Below are positions 60,104 to 64,000 of a stretch of DNA of 64,000 bases, piece by piece. Source of the stretch: Bacillus sp. sid0103 (GTDB lineage: Bacteria; Bacillota; Bacilli; Bacillales_B; DSM-18226); assembly GCF_019219025.1 (NCBI RefSeq), contig NZ_JAHUWN010000011.1, forward strand, positions 62,001 through 126,000, read 5' to 3'. How positions within the stretch are numbered: the stretch's first letter is position 1; the number at the start of each line of letters is the position of its first letter. Under the pieces are notes generated by a model, which worked only from the letters and a program-made list of their open reading frames with translations, made no database searches and was not told the origin of the DNA. The position numbers and the translations under genes are program-made.

Positions 60104-61354
60104 TTGAAAAAGTGGCTTACATGTTTATTGGCTCTCGTTCTACTACTTACGACCGTTTCAGCAGCTGTTGCAAAGAACGATAAAGAGAAGAAGAATGAAA
60201 AATTCCGTTTGGGCGTAGAGGTTTTGTTGCAGGATAAGATTGATTTGATAAAGGATAAGCGCGTCGGCTTAATCACTAATCCGACGGGGGTCAATCAAAA
60301 CGTTACTAGTATCGTAGATTTACTCTTCAATAACCCTAATGTGAACCTGACTGCTCTTTACGGCCCTGAGCATGGTGTCCGTGGAAGTGCACAAGCTGGT
60401 CAATATGTTGAACAATATACGGATGAAAAAACAGGACTTCCTGTTTACAGCCTTTATGGAAAGACCAAAAAGCCAACACCTGAAATGCTAAGCAATGTCG
60501 ATGTATTGTTATTTGATATCCAAGATGTGGGGACACGTTATTACACCTATATTTACACCATGGCACTAGCGATGGAAGCAGCAAAAGAGAACAATATTCC
60601 AATTATCGTTCTTGACCGCCCCAATCCAATCAGCGGGACAAAAGTCGAAGGACCTGTGCTCGAGGATAAGTACTCTTCGTTCATCGGTGAATATCCGATC
60701 CCTGTTCGCCACGGGATGACCGTCGGGGAATTAGCTAAGCTTTTCAATAGCGAATTTGGTATTGGAGCCGATTTAACGGTAGTGGAAATGGAAGGATGGA
60801 AACGAAACATGTATTACGATGATTCGCCATTAGAATTCGTACTTCCATCACCAAACATGCCAACCTTGGAAACTGCTGTAGTCTACCCAGGGGCTGCCCT
60901 CATTGAAGGAACCAATGTTTCGGAGGGACGAGGAACAACTAAGCCATTTGAATTGATTGGAGCACCGTTCATTAATAGCGACAACTTGGCTGCCAAGTTA
61001 AACTCCTACAAATTACCTGGTGTCACATTCCGAGCGGCTTCGTTTATACCGACCTTCTCGAAGCATGCGAATGTTTTAAGCCATGGAATTCAAATTCATG
61101 TTACAGACCGAAATGCCTATAAGCCGTTTGAAACTGGATTATATATTGTAAAAACGATCCATGATATGTATCCAAACAATTTCCAATTCAGAGCGCCAAA
61201 TGCAGCAGGAATCTCCTTCTTTGATAACCTTGTCGGTAATGGTTCGATCCGTGCTGATATTGAAGCTGGCAAATCTATTGAAGAAATAAAAGCTGCATGG
61301 CAGGCCGATTTAGATGAATTTAACGAGGTTCGTGAGAAGTATTTATTATATTAA
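60104..61354 (+). CDS. namZ: Exo-beta-N-acetylmuramidase NamZ (GH171, DUF1343; YbbC)
   Basis: Cleaves terminal N-acetylmuramic acid from peptidoglycan chains, acting with NagZ and AmiE. A 416-residue exported protein with signal peptide to about 23 (SAAVAK). Family blocks are KDKRVGLITNPTGVN, YGPEHGVRGSAQAG, LLFDIQDVGTRYYTYIYTM, PNPISGTKVEGPVLE, LPSPNMPTLETAVVYPGAALIEGTNVSEGRGTT and a final HLF-like GISFF. B. subtilis YbbC was characterised as NamZ. Starts at TTG with AGGAGGGG. Last gene of the operon. Confidence 0.93.
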   Translation: MKKWLTCLLALVLLLTTVSAAVAKNDKEKKNEKFRLGVEVLLQDKIDLIKDKRVGLITNPTGVNQNVTSIVDLLFNNPNVNLTALYGPEHGVRGSAQAGQYVEQYTDEKTGLPVYSLYGKTKKPTPEMLSNVDVLLFDIQDVGTRYYTYIYTMALAMEAAKENNIPIIVLDRPNPISGTKVEGPVLEDKYSSFIGEYPIPVRHGMTVGELAKLFNSEFGIGADLTVVEMEGWKRNMYYDDSPLEFVLPSPNMPTLETAVVYPGAALIEGTNVSEGRGTTKPFELIGAPFINSDNLAAKLNSYKLPGVTFRAASFIPTFSKHANVLSHGIQIHVTDRNAYKPFETGLYIVKTIHDMYPNNFQFRAPNAAGISFFDNLVGNGSIRADIEAGKSIEEIKAAWQADLDEFNEVREKYLLY

Positions 61355-61360
61355 TAGGTG

Positions 61361-61394
61361 TGAAGGGCCTTCTTTTTAGGAGGCCTCTTTTTAG
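61361..61394 (+). terminator. Terminator of the amiE-nagZ-namZ operon
   Basis: GAAGGGCCT / AGGCCTCTT stem with one bulge, then TTTTTAG. Confidence 0.7.
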
Positions 61395-61521
61395 TACGAT
61401 TTATCATCTAAAAATTACTCCTTGAAACTTTCTATTAAAAAATGGACAATAGATACTAGTAGTTGGATTCAACACTTTATTGCAATTTTCGCTATATATC
61501 TATTAAGTAAGGGGTAGGGTT

Positions 61522-62811
61522 ATGGAAACAGCAAAAAGAATTGGTGTAGAAAATGAACAAGTACGTACCTCGCGTCAGAAGAAATGGATTTTACTTGGGA
61601 TCCTTGTTCTTTTATTCATTTCTGTGATGTTAAGCATAGCTGTAATAGAAGTTAAAAAAAGTAAATCTAAGCCGTTAGTGTTAATAAATCCAACAGAAAA
61701 AAAATATACTAAAACAAAAACAGTGTCAGGTCGTGTTGTACAAAGTCATGCTGAAACGATTTATTTAAATGTAACAAAAGGAGCTATACAGGAAATTTTT
61801 GTAAAAGAAGGGGAAATTGTTACAAAAGGACAAAAGCTCTTTTCTTATGAAGGTTCAACAGTCGCGGCTGAGCAAGGACAAGCAGAAGTAAATAAAAAGC
61901 TAGCAGAAACAAGTGTTACTCAGATGAAAGAGCAAATCACGTCATTAGAGCAGGATATACGAGAAGCTGAGTCAACCTCTACAACCTCTACAACTGATAC
62001 AACTGATACAACTGATACAACTGATACAACTGATACAACCAATACAACTGATGCAGTTGATACAGCTAACATAGCTACTAAAGCTATCACGATCCAGTCA
62101 ATTCAAGCTGAACTAAATAAAGCAAAAGCTGAGCTCCGTGCAGCAGAACTAAAAGTAGAAAAATATACGTTGCAGGCTGAAAAGCTAAAATCTGAGCTCG
62201 AAACATTAACTGTCATCAGCAACACTGCAGGTGTAATATCAAACCTGAACCAAAATGTAGGTCAAGGTTTTCGAGCAAAAGAAAATCAGCAACTAGCAAT
62301 CATGCAAATAGCTTCAAATGATCCGTTTCAAATTGAAGGAAAGCTAACAGAAGCAGAAAAAGCAAAAATTACATCAGGCCAATCTATTACAGTAACTTCT
62401 AAAGTAGTAGCCAATAAGAAATGGAAAGGAAAAATTTCGGAGGTTAGTGATTATCCTACATATAAAACAACTGCAAATAAGGATAAAGATACACAACAAG
62501 AACCTATTCCATACTATTCCTTTAAAGCAAGTCTAGATTCACAGAAGGGCCTATATCCTGGCTACTATACCATGCTAGACGTAGTAGTTCAGTCAAAGCA
62601 GTTGTTAGCAGTTCCTGAAACGAGCATCATGGGCTTTGGAAAATCGACCTATGTATATGTACAAAAAAAAGGAAAGATTCAGAAACAAAAGGTAGAAACT
62701 GGTCAAAAAGGAGGCAAATGGGTTGCTATACTTAAGGGGTTAAAGGAAGAAGACAAATTAGAAGAAAATCCATCCTGGATTGTTCACCTTGGTACATCTC
62801 TTTTTGATTAG
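61522..62811 (+). CDS. HlyD/MacA-type efflux adaptor (periplasmic adaptor family) with a Thr-Asp repeat
   Basis: A 429-residue membrane-fusion-type protein: one N-terminal helix (WILLGILVLLFISVMLSIAV) and a lipoyl/barrel-sandwich half (GAIQEIFVKEGEIVTKGQKLFSYEG). A coiled-coil hairpin is interrupted by a low-complexity Thr-Thr-Asp run (about residues 157-177). The second lipoyl half (TAGVISNLNQNVGQGF), then beta-barrel and membrane-proximal domains, ending with VETGQKGGKW. In Bacillus such adaptors (YknX type) work with MacB-like ABC transporters, but none follows here. Ribosome site AAGGGGTAGGG. Confidence 0.8.
   Translation: METAKRIGVENEQVRTSRQKKWILLGILVLLFISVMLSIAVIEVKKSKSKPLVLINPTEKKYTKTKTVSGRVVQSHAETIYLNVTKGAIQEIFVKEGEIVTKGQKLFSYEGSTVAAEQGQAEVNKKLAETSVTQMKEQITSLEQDIREAESTSTTSTTDTTDTTDTTDTTDTTNTTDAVDTANIATKAITIQSIQAELNKAKAELRAAELKVEKYTLQAEKLKSELETLTVISNTAGVISNLNQNVGQGFRAKENQQLAIMQIASNDPFQIEGKLTEAEKAKITSGQSITVTSKVVANKKWKGKISEVSDYPTYKTTANKDKDTQQEPIPYYSFKASLDSQKGLYPGYYTMLDVVVQSKQLLAVPETSIMGFGKSTYVYVQKKGKIQKQKVETGQKGGKWVAILKGLKEEDKLEENPSWIVHLGTSLFD
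61981..62052 (+). repeat. 9-bp tandem repeat ACAACTGAT inside the adaptor gene
   Basis: Five perfect ACAACTGAT units (61990-62034), a variant ACAACCAAT, another perfect unit to 62052, and a related ACAACCTCT at 61981. The period is three codons (Thr-Thr-Asp), so gain or loss keeps the frame and changes the length of the hairpin tip. Confidence 0.95.
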
Positions 62812-62919
62812 TATTTCACAGGTGAATTATGGTAGTGATTGGATTCAAAAAGAACAAAATATTGCTGTAGCCCCAAATGGTATTTTCCATTTGGAACAAT
62901 AGGAAAAGCAAGTAATATG

Positions 62920-62956
62920 GACATGCCAGTGTAATATTAGCTGGTATGTTTTTTAT
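62920..62956 (+). terminator. Terminator downstream of the adaptor gene
   Basis: ACATGCCAG / CTGGTATGT stem (one G-T pair) and a run of TTTTTT. Confidence 0.75.
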
Positions 62957-63187
62957 ATATAGAATTATTTATCAAAGTAACTCACAAACACCCATGTGTT
63001 GCCACATACAATCTGGACACGTCGAGTGTGTATCGTTGCAAGAGCTAAACTAATAATTTTAATATAAAGATTTTATCGGGACGAGAGGAAATGTGGGAGA
63101 AGCTTTCTGTTATTCTTTCACTAACGGATGACTTTCGTGCACCAGTAAGCTGATTTTGTTGTTGTCTAAATGTAGTAATATGTAATG
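62957..63187. other. Non-coding stretch between the adaptor and EamA genes
   Basis: About 230 bases with no supportable gene or promoter. The transporter expected beside an HlyD-type adaptor is not here. Confidence 0.5.
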
Positions 63188-63236
63188 CAAAAAGGATAGA
63201 TAGAGCATATTATTCTACTCATCTATCCTTTTTATT
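63188..63236. terminator. Terminator before the EamA gene end
   Basis: AAAAGGATAGAT / ATCTATCCTTTT stem with T-tract right and A-tract left; usable in both directions. Confidence 0.7.
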
Positions 63237-63295
63237 TCTGGCTTTAAAATGTGTGAATATTAAAAAGAAAAAATGAGGGGCAATCCTTTAAAGTT

Positions 63296-64000
63296 TTAAA
63301 CTCCAATTTCCCCTTGAACAACAACCTGTTTCTCCGTCTGCTTTTGCTTCTTATTTACGAGATAGATACTGGCCACAATCAGTACAATTCCTAAAAATAA
63401 GAGTTTTGTAAAGGGTTCATTCAAAAATACGGTCCCTATGACAACTGCGAGCATTGGAACTAAGAATGTAAATGTTGCCACAACACTCGCATCCCCTGTT
63501 TTCACAAGTATGACGTAGAGAATCCATGATAGCGCAATTCCCAGAATCGTACCAAATGAAAGGCCCCATAAAAACGTATCATTCCAAACAATACTAGTCC
63601 ACTTTTCAGACGAAAGTCCGGCAATCATTAGAACTAATCCCCCAATTAAACACTGGAAAGCTACCATCCAAAGCGAATCAACCGAGTGAGCATTTTTTTT
63701 GGTGTAAACTGTACCTAATGCCCAGGAAAGTGCTGATAATAATCCGAAAATAATCCCTAAAATTGAAACATGGCCGGAAAATCCTTCTGCGCTGACAGAA
63801 ATGACTCCAAGAAAACCTAGAATAAGTCCCAGTACTTTAGTTATGGTCATCGATTCGCCTAACCATAGCCAAGCAAGAAGACCAACTAAAATAGGTTGAA
63901 AATAGACAATTACAGAGAATAAACCAGATGGTACTAATTTAAGCCCCTCGGTTTGCAACCCATAGAACAAAGCAATATTTAAAGTGCCGGTAACGACATA
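63296..64000 (-). CDS. EamA (DMT superfamily) transporter, N-terminus beyond window
   Basis: Multi-helix membrane transporter of the drug/metabolite superfamily. The reading frame stays open to the window edge, so the first helices are missing. About 234 residues are visible, covering eight or so of ten helices: FSVIVYFQPILVGLLAWLWLGESMT ends the first EamA repeat, and FGLLSALSWALGTVYTKKN starts the second, with FTFLVPMLAVVIGTVFLNEPFT near the end. A Lys/Gln-rich cytoplasmic tail (NKKQKQTEKQ) follows. Substrate unknown, though amino acid or metabolite export is usual. Confidence 0.85.
   Translation of the reverse strand, partial: YVVTGTLNIALFYGLQTEGLKLVPSGLFSVIVYFQPILVGLLAWLWLGESMTITKVLGLILGFLGVISVSAEGFSGHVSILGIIFGLLSALSWALGTVYTKKNAHSVDSLWMVAFQCLIGGLVLMIAGLSSEKWTSIVWNDTFLWGLSFGTILGIALSWILYVILVKTGDASVVATFTFLVPMLAVVIGTVFLNEPFTKLLFLGIVLIVASIYLVNKKQKQTEKQVVVQGEIGV

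Noticed and set aside
62829..62902. A 26-residue frame (GTG 62822) just after the adaptor gene, possibly a gene remnant
   Set aside because: No ribosome site, no recognisable family, and it ends before the terminator of the adaptor transcript. Too short to call a pseudogene.

Overview
The window is chromosomal DNA of an endospore-forming Bacillaceae, most likely Bacillus sensu lato of the Neobacillus type. Low-GC coding DNA, strong GGAGG-type ribosome sites and frequent TTG/GTG starts fit this. So do LiaFSR, a SinI/SinR pair, a PdaA cortex deacetylase, and a block syntenic with the Bacillus subtilis yfk region (DUF1128/yfkK, yfkH, yfkF, chaA/yfkE, yfkD). No tRNA, rRNA, prophage, insertion sequence or CRISPR array was seen.

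Layout. 1-13.5 kb: the N-terminal part of glutaminyl-tRNA synthetase, an oxidoreductase, a NapH-like ferredoxin, a WG-repeat protein, kynurenine formamidase, a DEAD-box helicase, an amidase, a Rieske flavoprotein and an APH-fold kinase. 13.5-18.5 kb: a LysM-CAP protein and the cell-envelope stress system liaI-like/liaH, liaF-liaS-liaR. 18.7-22.7 kb: the Fur-box-preceded efeO-efeB-efeU iron uptake operon. 22.8-27.7 kb: a flippase, an ECF sigma factor, an aromatic amino acid hydroxylase, a YetJ-type calcium channel and MscL. 27.8-31.6 kb: a GAF-LuxR regulator divergent from a DUF6230/DUF6114/proline-repeat secreted-protein operon of a type familiar from actinobacteria. 31.7-38.6 kb: aminopeptidase AmpS, an MFS exporter, topoisomerase III, and hutH behind a leader terminator. 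39-41 kb: a c-di-GMP-I riboswitch directly in front of a tiny SinI-like antirepressor gene, facing a SinR-like repressor, then map. 41-50 kb: the yfk-like block with zinc ATPase zosA. 50-56 kb: class I fumarase, a NERD protein, pdaA and rlmCD. 56-61.4 kb: a cre-preceded muropeptide-recycling operon (amiE-like, nagZ, namZ). 61.5-64 kb: an HlyD-type adaptor without a visible transporter, and a truncated EamA transporter.

The most interesting object is the 39.4-40.1 kb module. A c-di-GMP-I aptamer, with GGCAAACC, a GAAA-capped stem and GACGCAAAGCC, ends about 30 nt before a 40-codon gene. That gene's product is essentially just the SinR-binding helix pair of SinI. A convergent SinR homologue sits across a shared terminator. 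This would wire the second messenger straight into the SinR biofilm switch. Second are two non-coding arrays of exactly phased 21-bp units (10.66 kb and 51.9-52.2 kb), each beginning a short distance beyond a rho-independent terminator.
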